A stretch of DNA of 64,000 nt from Antedon mediterranea (taxonomy: Eukaryota > Echinodermata > Crinoidea > Comatulida > Antedonidae): the NCBI RefSeq assembly GCF_964355755.1, contig NC_092672.1:29260501-29324500 (forward strand), read 5' to 3'. The translations under genes were made by a program, and so were the position numbers. Positions 22,501 to 30,427 of this stretch are shown in pieces; positions within the stretch are counted from its first letter, which is position 1, and each line of letters starts with the position of its first letter. Below the pieces are notes generated by a model. That model was not told the DNA's origin and ran no database searches. It was given only the letters and a program-made list of their open reading frames with translations.

Positions 22501-25344
22501 GTCAGCTATGCCAAATGCAATGCCAGACCAAGTAAGATGGTTGATTCTTGAGGGACCATTGAAGATAAAAGACCAGGAAAACAAAAAGGTATAAATAATA
22601 CATACAAGTTCTTGATTTCATGTACGTTGATAGTGTACGTTTAATAATGCAACATAGAGGTAGTTATGCCCAGTGGCGTAACGTCTATGAGCGCTCACTG
22701 GCTAATACGGGCCCCTAAGCAGTGCCTAGAAGGAAAAAAAAGGCATTAAAATACGTTGAAAAAGGCTAAAAACACCTGAGGCCTCCAGTGTTCCACTTAG
22801 GGTTCCTAAACCAAGGGCCTAAGGCCTCTGTGTTATGCCACTGGTAGTGCATGACTGGAATTTAAATGAAAACATTGTATTGATAGGTGGATGCCACAGG
22901 TTTACTTTTCACTGATATGCTACTTGTCACAAAGAAATCTCTGAAGAAAGGAACCAGTGTCAAAATGAAGGTCATTAAACAACCAATGAGAATCGATCGT
23001 TTGCAGACTATGATTCTGAAAGATGGAAGTAAGTATACAGAAACAGGATAAATTTGATTTCATCCTTCGCAGCACCACTGTACAATACAGAGTATCCTTA
23101 AGCTCTATCTACACTATCAAACATTATGTGACAAAAAATGTGATGTGCTCAAATAAGGACATGGTGATGTCATATCACTACTATATTTGGGCATATCACT
23201 ACCATATTTGGACATATTAAAAACAAGTCTGATAGTGTAGACAGAGCTTTACAATTGTAATTATATTGGTACTCTTTTATTTATTAATTCAATAAAAATC
23301 TAAGGTTGTTTTGACACCCATCCAGAGCAATTTCTTTTTCCACTGTTGTCTCCTGCATTTTTTCCTTCCATTGTTATGCAATCTGCAAAAAGTAAATTTA
23401 CTTATGTTTCTGTAAACAATGTACTTCAGGTGGTTTTGCGGTGGTGTATGAAGATGAGTATGGATGTGCAGTGTCAGCTTTTATTGTGCAATCAGGGATG
23501 GCAACGAAAAAATGGTTGGAAAGTATCAAGAACGCAAAGGTACTTTAAAAAATGTTTTTATATCATGCATATCATCAAGAGAAGGCCCAATAATTCAACC
23601 AAACCACAGTCTTAATTTAATGTTAGATAAGGTTTACAGTCCAACATGTACCCTGGAGGAAATTCCAGTTGAAAAAAACAGTTATAAAATTCCAGTTAAA
23701 ACCAGTTATAAAATTCCAGTTAAAACTAGTTAATTCAACTGGTAGAACTGGTTTCCAGTAAATAACTAGTTTTAACTGGTATTTAAAACATTTCCAGTAC
23801 GTTTCTGTCAACAAGTTACAGTTAAAACCAATTTATAACTAGAATTTCGGTTGATACTGTATGTACAGTTGTTAACTGGAAGTCAACTGGATTTTTATCC
23901 TGGTTAGTTCCTTAGGAAATAGGGGTAAAGTTGTGGATTTCTCAACATTTTGCTTATGATACTTACATTCTTCTAGAGTAATGCTAAGCATAAAGTAGAT
24001 ATGACACAGGTGTTTACTAAAAACATTTCAAAATTATTCAACTTCAGTTTACTACATTTGGTTTACTCGTTAACCTGTTTCGCAATTAATTCAAGATTTT
24101 TAAGAAACTTGAATAAAATACATTTGATCTACGTTGTAACAAATCAACTGTTATTGTAATAAAAATATGTAGTAACTGAAGTATAATAATTTTGACATTG
24201 AAAAAAAAACGAAAGAGAAAGCGATACAGTGTTATTGATCGAAATTTCTTTAGATATTTATGTATGTGAATTTGTCTCGCAAGAGTGAACAGAAGTTTAT
24301 AGCTCCAGGTTTTACAAAGTAATGTATTTCCTTTTTCTATAGCAAATGTATAAAGATGTATGTACCAAAGATGCTGACGAGATTTATGAATCGGTCACGA
24401 AAGTTCCAACCGTAATTCCAGACAGTTCAGATCCAAAGACGCCAGATCAGTTCCTGGAATCGGAACCACTTCCTACAGTCATTGTGACACCGAATATTGG
24501 TTTAGACGACAGTTCAAGCTTGGGACAATACAGTATTTCCTCCGAATCCAGTCCTTTACCTACGCACAGTGGGAATATTATGTTTCCATCATCGTACGAT
24601 GATGACGACTACTCCGATACTAGCGAACCAGAATCATTCATTCCTAATAGAACAGTCGTGCCACCTACATCGCTTCAAGCGAAAGCTGATTTCAAAACGT
24701 GTCGTAATAAGAGTGAAGGTGATCGAGAAACAGATGAAAAGCGCAACAAATTACTGCTCACTGCTTCGCTTGATTCAGCAAATGTACAAGGAGAAGGGAA
24801 TGATAACGCATTTGAAAATCCAATTTTACAACAAAGATGGGACGTTTTGGCTAAATCGAGAGGCGTGATATCGGAACCATCTGCATCCATAACATCAGTG
24901 ACAGAAGAGTCACCGAGCAGCTTTAACGAAGAAGATGAATTAATTAACGGGCAATTCAAAGCCGTGTACGTCCCTGGATCAGATAGCGACGAAAACGCTG
25001 ATTTAAGCGATGATGCTCCCGTTAAAAATCCATCTCCTCCCACTTCTCCGGTTAAAAACGGTCAAGTGTCCAACGGTAAAATCGAAGAACAAAAAGACGA
25101 AAAGAAAAACAGAGCTTCTATGACCCGATCTGATGCTGTGGAATATGATGTTTTTACAAGCTCGGAGAAAGTAAATGAGAAAGTTAATGAGAATAACTCA
25201 CCGCAGAAGACGGTTATTACATCCTCCCCGAAACCAGTTCATGATGCTAAAAAGAAGAAAGCGCGTAAACTAAGCAAGACCCTCAGCGGTAAAAGTAAAG
25301 TATTGTCAGTTTTTAGGACAAAGAACAAAGATGAATCTCCATAA
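1414..25344 (+). CDS. PLEKHG5: PLEKHG5-like Rho guanine-nucleotide exchange factor (DH-PH), 5'-incomplete
   Basis: Likely activates Rho-family GTPases by GDP/GTP exchange; vertebrate PLEKHG5 (Syx/Tech) acts on RhoA at cell junctions and in neurons. Exons: 1414-1550, 2270-2358, 8966-9034, 12095-12166, 15192-15338, 17705-17836, 18861-18995, 19633-19683, 19884-20033, 20270-20380, 21225-21374, 21562-21702, 22472-22588, 22887-23028, 23430-23539, 24343-25344. All have AG acceptors and GT donors and their phases join without a break, giving 917 residues to a TAA at 25342-25344. Order: RBD/ubiquitin-like segment, linker with three repeated exons, a short helical block, DH domain, PH domain, 333-residue tail. 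The DH core (TKQQRDQQEAMWEII, LFSNI, MQRLTKYPLLL) matches PLEKHG5 better than other DH families I recall. The first exon begins after two bases of a codon, so at least one coding exon lies left of the window. Human PLEKHG5 has roughly 1,060 residues. PLEKHG6-type relatives are the alternative. Confidence 0.88.
1551..2269 (+). other. RhoGEF intron with a MITE family B copy
   Basis: Starts GTAAGT and ends TTCTCAG. A family B inverted-repeat element occupies about 1685-1995. Its two arms can be read as reverse complements around a loop near 1800-1880. Nothing else recognisable. Confidence 0.6.
2270..2358 (+). CDS. PLEKHG5: RhoGEF linker exon
   Basis: Acceptor TTCTCAG, donor GTAAGT; two bases plus 29 codons, so it leaves phase 0. 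With the previous exon's last base it encodes a basic, low-complexity linker beginning SKRKDSAIGDGRRTV and ending KAWDDKD. It probably lies in disordered sequence between the RBD-like segment and the repeated exons. The basic patch could be a phosphorylation or membrane-binding region, but that is inference. Confidence 0.7.
2658..2992. mobile_element. MITE family B, full-length copy
   Basis: Bounded by AAAGATGTATTGTCCCCC at the left and its inverted form, GGGGGACAATACATCTTT, at the right. About 335 bp, no coding capacity. The same termini recur at 1685, 30588, 42244, 56025 and 62343, which marks it as a dispersed non-autonomous DNA element. Its internal order is inverted relative to the 62343 copy. 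Confidence 0.75.
5112..5205. repeat. 13-bp tandem repeat (unit GTGGATCCAAGGG)
   Basis: Seven near-identical 13-bp units with G/A variation at the last positions, in a RhoGEF intron. Because 13 is not a multiple of 3, all frames cycle through the unit and stay open on both strands, giving artificial Gly/Pro-rich open frames. Confidence 0.9.
6531..7785. mobile_element. hAT-like non-autonomous element or cluster (low confidence)
   Basis: The left end has TAGTAGAACCACTATTCAGG and the right end has GGTGTTCTACTGTG, so the two ends form a short inverted repeat. Between them are several copies of a TGTCC..GAATAGAGG motif (6570, 6685, 7620-7690). The same words recur at about 20980, 21065 and 36665-36760. 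No transposase. It could be one 1.25 kb element or several fragments of one family. Confidence 0.4.
8562..8800. repeat. Tandem duplication, two diverged copies of about 140 bp
   Basis: The block with CTTCATGCAATTAAAATGTC, GAGTGCACTGT and TGTTTATGAGTGCAATG occurs at about 8568 and again at about 8713. Copies of ATTTCAT..ATGAAAT form short inverted repeats between and after them. It ends about 165 bp before the first paralogous RhoGEF exon. Confidence 0.7.
8966..9034 (+). CDS. PLEKHG5: RhoGEF paralogous cassette exon 1 (R-K-D-I-F-G-H-L-G)
   Basis: Acceptor TCTATGTAG, donor GTAAGA; 23 codons, phase 0 at both ends. It encodes a short peptide whose core is YRKDIFGHLGIAP. The same core appears in the next two exons, so the three are products of exon duplication. 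Being a multiple of three with 0-0 phase, it can be skipped or included without shifting the frame. Function of the motif unknown; a docking or autoinhibitory linear motif is one guess. Confidence 0.75.
9430..9526. mobile_element. MITE family E, short copy
   Basis: Begins TTAAGCTGGGTTCCCACTTG and ends GTGAGAACCAAGCTTTA, an imperfect terminal inverted repeat, with GATTGGTCAA in the middle. Related copies are at 15580, 33684 and 39355. Confidence 0.6.
9645..9920. repeat. 31-bp minisatellite
   Basis: About nine imperfect units of a word built on CAATCAAATGGCAAGG followed by ATACAAAAAGTCAGC. Units drift from the centre to the ends. It lies in the intron between paralogous exons 1 and 2 of the RhoGEF. 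Confidence 0.85.
10745..11715. repeat. Minisatellite of about 1 kb with two-level structure
   Basis: The left part (10745-10975) is about four units of roughly 57 bp, each holding a CTCCTGGATAATTGTGCATT half and an AATAATTATAGTGTATCCCA half. The rest (10976-11715) is more than 20 units of 30-32 bp around CCAGATAATTGGTGTATCCC and AGTACCTCCT. The 30-bp unit keeps frames open, which produces false open frames of the type IPVPPPDNWC. It is intronic, between paralogous exons 1 and 2. Confidence 0.9.
12095..12166 (+). CDS. PLEKHG5: RhoGEF paralogous cassette exon 2 (R-K-D-I-F-G-H-L-G)
   Basis: Acceptor TCTAACTAG, donor GTAAGA; 24 codons, phase 0 at both ends. Core peptide KFRKDIFGHLGITPPA, preceded by a Ser/Asp start as in exon 1. 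Identity to exon 1 over RKDIFGHLGI is complete at protein level, while synonymous sites have diverged (for example GGTCATCTT versus GGCCATCTC). That pattern indicates an old duplication kept by selection. Confidence 0.75.
12366..12524. mobile_element. Small foldback element
   Basis: GATAGTAACCCCAATTATTT at the left and its approximate reverse complement, AATAAGTTGGGGCTATC, at the right, with complementary GTAGAATGAAG/CTTCATTGC inside. About 160 bp and potentially one long hairpin. I saw no second copy in the window. Confidence 0.5.
12525..15191 (+). other. RhoGEF intron, AT-rich, no coding exon seen
   Basis: Mostly simple AT-rich sequence with TA runs near 13740. One CTCF-like word (ACAGAGGGCGCTC) is at 14091-14103. 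It ends at the acceptor ACATTTCAG of the third paralogous exon. Confidence 0.5.
15192..15338 (+). CDS. PLEKHG5: RhoGEF paralogous cassette exon 3 (R-K-D-I-F-T-H-L-G)
   Basis: Acceptor TACATTTCAG, donor GTTTGT; 49 codons, phase 0 at both ends. It starts QQYHRKDIFTHLGMSTIS and continues with a Ser/Pro/Val-rich stretch ending SSNSSPK. The core has T where exons 1 and 2 have G. An internal GTATGT at 15229-15234, just after the motif, could act as an alternative donor, but using it would leave a different phase. The extra 3' part may have been recruited from intron. Confidence 0.7.
15339..17704 (+). other. RhoGEF intron with a MITE family E copy
   Basis: Family E occupies 15580-15727 (TAAAGCTTGGTTCCCACTAG to GAGAACCAAGCTTTA, with GACCAATCATG in the middle). 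The rest is AT-rich with no recognisable feature until the polypyrimidine tract before 17705. Confidence 0.55.
17705..17836 (+). CDS. PLEKHG5: RhoGEF exon: conserved helical block before the DH domain
   Basis: Acceptor AATTTTCAG, donor GTAAGA; 44 codons, phase 0-0. The peptide begins EVKDIRLIELEDKLQLYMEE and continues GLPEFPALLSFNRKKED. An amphipathic helix followed by G-x-P-x-x-P-x-L-L-x-F-x is typical of the segment just upstream of the DH domain in the PLEKHG5/PLEKHG6 group. Confidence 0.8.
18861..21702 (+). CDS. PLEKHG5: RhoGEF exons encoding the DH (RhoGEF) domain
   Basis: Six exons (18861-18995, 19633-19683, 19884-20033, 20270-20380, 21225-21374, 21562-21702), all phase 0-0. Conserved regions are visible. 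CR1 is QQEAMWEIIFTEASYLKKL. The middle carries LFSNIRDIQDLH. Near the C-terminus is LVSPMQRLTKYPLLL, the CR3 helix that contacts the GTPase switch regions. About 244 residues in total, the usual DH size plus a linker. All key hydrophobic and basic positions of the QRL.KYPLLL helix are intact, so exchange activity is expected. Confidence 0.9.
19112..19513. mobile_element. MITE family A copy split by a SINE insertion
   Basis: Left terminal sequence AAAGCTCTGTGTACAAACTA at 19112. The element resumes at about 19390 (AAGTTTGACAAAAAAGGTGT) and ends AGTTTGATAGTGTAGAAACG followed by AGCTTA. The interrupting block (19139-19396) is a minus-strand tRNA-derived SINE, so the SINE arrived later. Confidence 0.6.
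19139..19396 (-). mobile_element. tRNA-derived SINE
   Basis: Read on the minus strand: a tRNA-like head with TGGCTTGGTGG (A-box-like) and GGGTTCAAGTC (B-box-like), a short body, a tail ending in GGATGGATCACCCTCATTAA, and poly(A) (plus-strand poly(T) at about 19141-19158). The same tail word is seen at 43969 and, more diverged, near 10145. Confidence 0.65.
20820..20962. mobile_element. MITE family F, partial copy
   Basis: Right end CCGCTTGTCTGTGTAAATTG then GCCTTA; inside are GACCATTTACACAACGCGGA and AGGATAGATACAGA. It matches copies at 57597-57735 and 58527-58692. The left terminal repeat is degraded here. Confidence 0.55.
21765..21905 (-). mobile_element. tRNA-derived SINE fragment
   Basis: Minus strand: head CCCCAGTGGTTTAATGGTTA (A-box-like) and GGATTCAAATC (B-box-like) with the flanking GGGGTT complementing the CCCC start, like an acceptor stem. 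The tail runs into AT-rich sequence. It lies in the RhoGEF intron between the last DH exon and the first PH exon. Confidence 0.55.
22472..23539 (+). CDS. PLEKHG5: RhoGEF exons encoding the PH domain
   Basis: Exons 22472-22588, 22887-23028 and 23430-23539. The first covers strand 1 (WLILEGPLKIKDQENKK), the second strands 2-4 with LLFTDMLLVTKKSLKKG, and the third strands 5-7 and the C-terminal helix with the invariant Trp in ATKKWLESIKNAK. The exon 2/3 join completes a Ser codon (A + GT). About 120 residues, normal PH size. In DH-PH proteins this domain modulates exchange and membrane binding. A MITE family C copy sits in the intron between the first two PH exons. Confidence 0.88.
22671..22843. 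mobile_element. MITE family C (hAT-like termini)
   Basis: CAGTGGCGTAACG at the left, GTTATGCCACTG at the right, and an internal GAGGCCTCCAGTG region. Other copies at 39844-40058 and 40294-40481. No coding capacity. CAGNGGCGTA-type ends are common in hAT-like non-autonomous elements, but the class is inferred. Confidence 0.6.
23099..23250. mobile_element. MITE family A copy
   Basis: Starts TAAGCTCTATCTACACTATC and ends CTGATAGTGTAGACAGAGCT. The middle has two to three copies of the CATATTTGGGCATATCACTA word. In a RhoGEF intron. Confidence 0.7.
23650..23885. repeat. CCAGTT/AACTGG direct and inverted repeats
   Basis: Repeats of AAAATTCCAGTTAAAACCAG on the plus strand are followed by the inverted AACTAGTTTTAACTGG, so the block can fold on itself. 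Intronic, after the last PH exon. Confidence 0.7.
24343..25344 (+). CDS. PLEKHG5: RhoGEF last coding exon: long disordered C-terminal tail
   Basis: Acceptor TTTTCTATAG; joins in phase 0 and stops at TAA 25342-25344. 333 residues rich in Ser, Asp, Glu and Pro, with acidic runs (YDDDDYSDTSEPE, GSDSDENADLSDD) and a basic end (KKKKARKLSKTLSGKSK). Likely disordered and phosphorylated. The last residues are KDESP, which is not a classical PDZ-binding end. Codon use and GC are richer than in the surrounding intron, which supports coding. Confidence 0.88.
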   Translation, partial: QMYKDVCTKDADEIYESVTKVPTVIPDSSDPKTPDQFLESEPLPTVIVTPNIGLDDSSSLGQYSISSESSPLPTHSGNIMFPSSYDDDDYSDTSEPESFIPNRTVVPPTSLQAKADFKTCRNKSEGDRETDEKRNKLLLTASLDSANVQGEGNDNAFENPILQQRWDVLAKSRGVISEPSASITSVTEESPSSFNEEDELINGQFKAVYVPGSDSDENADLSDDAPVKNPSPPTSPVKNGQVSNGKIEEQKDEKKNRASMTRSDAVEYDVFTSSEKVNEKVNENNSPQKTVITSSPKPVHDAKKKKARKLSKTLSGKSKVLSVFRTKNKDESP

Positions 25345-25817
25345 AAGATGGGCAGTGACACCTAACCAGTATGTAAGTACAATAAATTATTTGCCTCCAA
25401 ATAAAGACAACTTTAAAAAGACAAGTTCATTGACCTTGTCTCTAAATATACAGTAATTTGAGGTCCCTGAGACTATATTTGTACCACTTGCTCTCAAGCC
25501 AGTATAATATATTACATATATTTTCATATTTTCTTTCTAATTCTATCTTTTCCAGGCTGCGACTTTGTTGTTAATGATACACCAGGATGAGCAAGTTGAA
25601 CTTAAAAAATCATCAGTTAGGTCAAAATTAGTAGGTTTTCTTCAACTGCAAAAGATTATCTTTGAACTAGAAACAATTTTTCAGGAAGTATGAAATACAC
25701 ATTGAACTATGGAAAATTTTCCATAAGTGATAACATAAAGATGTTATAATATCTTTATGGTGATAAGGACCAAGATTGTGTGTTAATTTTGTTCGGCTGT
25801 TCCTGAGAAAAACCTAT

Positions 25818-25956
25818 TAAGCTTGTCTACACTATCGAACTAGTTTGACAAAAAATGTGTGATGTACCAAAATGTGGTAGTGATATTCCCAATTATGGTA
25901 GTGATATGACATCATTTTTTTGGTCACATAAAGTTTGATAGTGAAGACAGAGCTTT
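25818..25956. mobile_element. MITE family A copy
   Basis: Starts TAAGCTTGTCTACACTATCG and ends AGTTTGATAGTGAAGACAGA then GCTTTA. The middle contains the GGTAGTGATATGACATCAT word shared by the family. Confidence 0.7.
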
Positions 25957-27284
25957 AGGGAGCTTTTTGATTTACAAAGAGTGACAACCAAACTATGTGC
26001 GCATGTGGAGATAATGGGATGTGTGTCCTTGCACCCCACATCGACACAGGTTTCATGGTTTCTACAGGTAGGTTCATATTTACTTAGAGTTAGTAATAAA
26101 TATGACTTAAAGCAAAATAGCTTACTCAAAGTTAGATGATTTTTATGATAAGCACATATTGATCAATCTCACCCTGGATGTGTATGATATATATGTTTAA
26201 AATGCCTTATGTTATCTCTTTTGTACTTTTCATATAATTATAGAATAGGCTACTACTTAGCCTTTATGCCTACTAAATGCATGTCAAAGGTCAATGGGAC
26301 TGGATCTCCATAGTTAGGAAATTAATGTGTCCATTAATGTTTTTATGGATATGAGGTTTAGCTGAGAGTTAATTTTCCTGCGTTTTATTTAGGAGGATGT
26401 GGCTCTTAAAAGTAGTACACAGGCTTTACAAAAAAAATATGTAGAGCAATTAGAAAAAAACAGATATATACTGTTTATATATTTTCAACTTCAAATCTCT
26501 TGGACATTAATATACACAAGTGTTTCACACATTATTAATTAAACAATTCTAATTGTTTACATACAGTGTGTACTTCTCATTTTTTATTTCATTATTCTAA
26601 TATTTTCATAATTCTCTTGTACATACACAAAATTTGTAAATTGTACAATATTCATTTTCTTATTGAAATATTATTACAACAAGAAAGACAAAATATACAT
26701 GGTCGATGAATTTTGATTATGTGCAATGAAAAATGCCGACCTCATAGTGTACAAACATCAATCAACAATTCCACAATGTGAAAATTCATTTTATAACTTA
26801 TAAAATACTAAACATATAGGTATATTTTAACTGAAATAAGGTTCAGTTTATATTCACAATTTGTATTTAAAAATTATCGTAGGGAACGTTATGTATAATT
26901 AGGTATATAAGAATGTTATATTTAGTATGGTTATTAACTTATGTTACATAGTTTCTACATTTTATTTATTAAATTTGTTTATAATCAACTCTGTATAAAA
27001 TAAGATAATTATTGTGTGTATACAAAAGTTTATAAGATCAAATTATTTGTACTTAAGTTAATTAATGTAAATCGTTAATATTAATTATAATAATAATAGC
27101 TACATGTATGTAATATGTAAGATATGTAAAAGACATATATTGTATATATGTCAGTATTCGATTTGTTAACTTAGTATAATAAATGTCAATCAAATGTAGA
27201 AAATGCAGTACATTTATTGTAGACCTATGCTTCTGTTTATAAGATTGTACAATAAATTAATATTGATTATTGATACATTGGTGA

Positions 27285-27620
27285 GTATTTATACACTGAT
27301 TAATATTGGTATATTTATTGATATTGATATATTGATTGATATTGGTATATTTATTGATATTGATATATTGATTGATATTGGTATATTGATTGGTATTGAT
27401 ATATTGATTGTTATTGATAATTTGTTGGAATTACTGTATTTATCGATATTGATATATTGATTGATATTGGTATATAGATTGGTATTGATATACATTGATC
27501 AATAATATATTGATTATTAGTGGCAGATATCAATATATTGATAATTGGTATTGATATATTGGTTATTATTTATTGATATCAATATATTGATTATTATTGA
27601 TTGATATCAATATATTGATT
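27285..27620. repeat. AT-rich tandem repeat (TTGATATTGATA type)
   Basis: Irregular repeats of TATTGATTGATATTGG and TATTTATTGATATTGA of about 12-28 bp. The two sizeable open frames over it are low-complexity Ile/Asp artefacts. Confidence 0.85.
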
Positions 27621-29424
27621 GTATTGGTGAAATTTTAGTTAAATAGAATAATAAATGATATATTCAATGAAATGCTGTTAATTTTCATATCAACCAATTG
27701 TAATCAATACAAATGAAAATGATGATTCATGTGTTTGTGTATATGCTTATAGACATAGTTATTACGACAGTGTCTAGATAGTCAACAGTGATGCAATAAC
27801 TGTTAATGTATGGTTAGGCTTCATCATAATAGAGATCTATCTGGTTTATAAACAATAGAGAAATACACAGATTAAGTAGGCCCTTTAGTGTATAAAACGT
27901 TTAATTGGAGGGACTGAATTCAACTATGAAGTCTAGGCCTAGATCCAATTTTGATTGATCGATTGTTTTTAATACCACTATTCATATTAATTCAGCATAT
28001 TTGCTGTGTTATAACATTTCGGTTATCATAATGACAATATAAAAATTGTAAATAATAATATGGTATACATAAATTTATACTTTAACGTGTACATGAAAAT
28101 TTACAGAAATTATTAATTTAATTACTTGTTTTGTATCTCAGCAATCACAAATGACAAAAATATATATACAATTGTTCCACATATGACATCTGCATTAATA
28201 ATCTGTAAATTACACAAAATGACTGGTTTGTACCATGTGAGTGTACCTAATTGGACTGTATTAATTATCAAAACTGTATTAAAATTTCCCCAGTATAATA
28301 TGCAAACTCAGTGATACGGCATCATATGTGAAACATGTATAACAAGGTATGTAGCATACAACCTAATGAACCGTTTAACCTACTGTAACAATGATGGACA
28401 TCACATGTGAAGCATATTGGATCTTGTATTTCGGAATTCGCCTATTCTGCAGAAATATTTCCATAATGTGGTAATACAGCACTAAGAACGATGTTTTGAA
28501 TTTTTGGTTTATTCTATTCTTTCTTAAAACCAATTTGTATTGTAGCTAAATATCCTTGTATTCAAGAATGTAGGTGGGTTAAACGGAGGTGGGAAGCTGG
28601 TAAAGTTGGAGTGGTGGTGAATTACATCCCCTTAACGTCCCTCCCTTCCCCCCCCCCCCCCCACTCTTCACTTGGCAACTTGAAACACTGTGGTACAGTC
28701 ATCATTTTTTTGTTAATTATTTTCTCTCCAATAATCCTATATCATGCAAGAAATTTACGTATTATCTTCTCAATATTTGTCATCCTCCTGCGAAATCTTA
28801 TATTATGGACAGATTTCACTAACCCCTCTCCATATTCTTGTTGTTTCCCATGCAATGCATTTCCAGTTTACTATTTCCCATTCGGTACCATTTTTTGTCA
28901 AAGTGAATAATTTTTAAAATTTTATCTTTAACTGTTGTTTGTTTTCTTATTTATATACAGAATGTTTGTACTTGTTTAGAATTATTATTAAAGTTACTAC
29001 AATAAATTTGTCATTTATATATACAGTTAAAATACTAGAGGGATATTCCATTGCTGATTCTCTTTTTTTATTTACTGTAGCTACTAAAATATTTCCTGTT
29101 TTGAAACGTGTTTTTTGTTCGTTGTGTTAAAATTAGTTTTTGTATTTTTAGTTTAAACAATGCTATTTTTTTAATTCAATTTAAATTCTTGAATTTCTAT
29201 TTTATAAGTAGCTTACTGTGTTGTTGAAATCGTGACAGAGTGTTATTAGAAGGAATATGAAGACAGTAATATATTTTGTAAAACACGTTTATACATTTTA
29301 CAACGAACTATCAACAGACCTTCAGATCATTGTATGTAAATAAATTTCGAAAACATTTGAAAAAATTATTATTTTCGTCTTCGTTGTTACATGCATTTCC
29401 ATACATCGCCGTCGCCATTTTTCA

Positions 29425-29675
29425 ATATAGGGACTTTACGAAACACGACGGTTACGGGAGGACGACGGATATCCTGTGTTTGCTAGACTGTAAAATCATA
29501 TACAGTCAACATAGACGACCGCAGTATATCTCTCCGATCCCTCCCCTATCGTTCTCAAAAAGTTAAGACGACGCTAAGCTCCGCCCACTTTGTTAAAGCT
29601 CATGCATAATTCATGAGCACCACCATCATATGGCTTCCCGTCCTGCGCTGTGTTTCGTTAAGTCCCTATTTTCGT
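29425..29675. mobile_element. Short TIR element
   Basis: TAGGGACTTTACGAAACAC at the left and GTGTTTCGTTAAGTCCCTA at the right form an almost perfect inverted repeat about 250 bp apart. The inside is GC-richer than the flanks (ACGACGG, CTCCGCCC). No open frame of note. Confidence 0.65.
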
Positions 29676-29991
29676 TTGCCGTCGTCGTCATCGTTGTTAC
29701 CACCGTTGTTACGTTGTTAGTAAAATACAATTATACATTTTTATAATATATTTTAATTTATGTTTATTGGTTTATCCAAACAGCAATAACAATATATATA
29801 TTTCTCATAAATGCCTACTCTGTAATCATTGCGTATATTTTCTTCTTTCCAAATGATTTTACAATATCAATATAGCTGGCCTTATAGACCTACTGTTATG
29901 AAGTTATGAAGCTATGCTATACCTGCAATGAGAATGAACCAAAATGATATAAATATATACAAGTCAACGCGTTGACCATATAATCGTCATT

Positions 29992-30150
29992 TTGACGCGC
30001 GCGTTCAAAGGTATCATCCTCATGTTGACGCGCGCGTTCAAAAGTATTATTCTAATTTTGACGCGCGCGTTCAAAAGTATCATCCTCATTCTGACGCGCG
30101 CATTCAAAAGTATCATTATTTGGACGCACGCTTTCAAAAGTAAATACCAT
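29992..30150. repeat. 33-bp CpG-rich minisatellite with ACGCGCGCGT core
   Basis: Units begin at 29992, 30025, 30058, 30091 and 30121, each with a self-complementary core (ACGCGCGCGT) followed by TCAAAAGTATCATCCTCAT. The two rightmost units have decayed cores (GCGCGCA, GCACGC). The unit length is a multiple of 3, so open frames on both strands are artefacts. Confidence 0.88.
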
Positions 30151-30387
30151 TTATTTTTATTTAAATGTTCAGTTATAAGCATTTTAACGCGCGGGTATAA
30201 ATGTACCATTAATATTAGTTGCATTTTTACGTACGTACGTAAGCAACCAATAACATTTTTAATTAATGTGGGTGCGCAAAAATCGTCATTGACAATACGA
30301 CATATCATTATCAGATAAATATTTCACTTGAATATAAATTAAAGCAATGTAAATACATTTTGTTAATATTATACATAATAAATTAGC

Positions 30388-30393
30388 TTTTAT
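30388..30393 (-). terminator. Polyadenylation signal of the minus-strand secreted-protein gene
   Basis: AATAAA on the minus strand, 35 bp beyond the stop codon of the gene ending at 30428. Confidence 0.5.
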
Positions 30394-30427
30394 TGAACAA
30401 TTATATTTATACAAAGAGACAAACTTT

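Larger units (their letters stand above)
25345..30427. other. RhoGEF 3' UTR and repeat-rich intergenic region
   Basis: A donor-like CAGTAT/GTAAGT lies 29 bp past the stop codon (cut after 25373) and a good acceptor TTTTCCAG ends at 25557, so a 3' UTR intron is possible. AATAAA signals are at 25381 and about 25398, and later ones at 26095 and 27177. Repeats: MITE family A (25818-25956), simple TTGATATTGATA tandem (27285-27620), a poly(C) run near 28650, a TIR element (29425-29675), and a 33-bp CpG-rich minisatellite (29992-30150). No protein-coding gene supported. Confidence 0.6.

Noticed and set aside
24675-25043. 122-codon minus-strand open frame
   Set aside because: Antisense shadow of the RhoGEF tail exon, which has correct splice joining and an established reading frame.
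27203-27495. Ile/Asp-rich open frames on both strands
   Set aside because: Low-complexity translation of a TTGATATTGATA tandem repeat.
29964-30318. Open frames on both strands over about 110 codons
   Set aside because: Created by the 33-bp minisatellite; no similarity and both strands are equally open.
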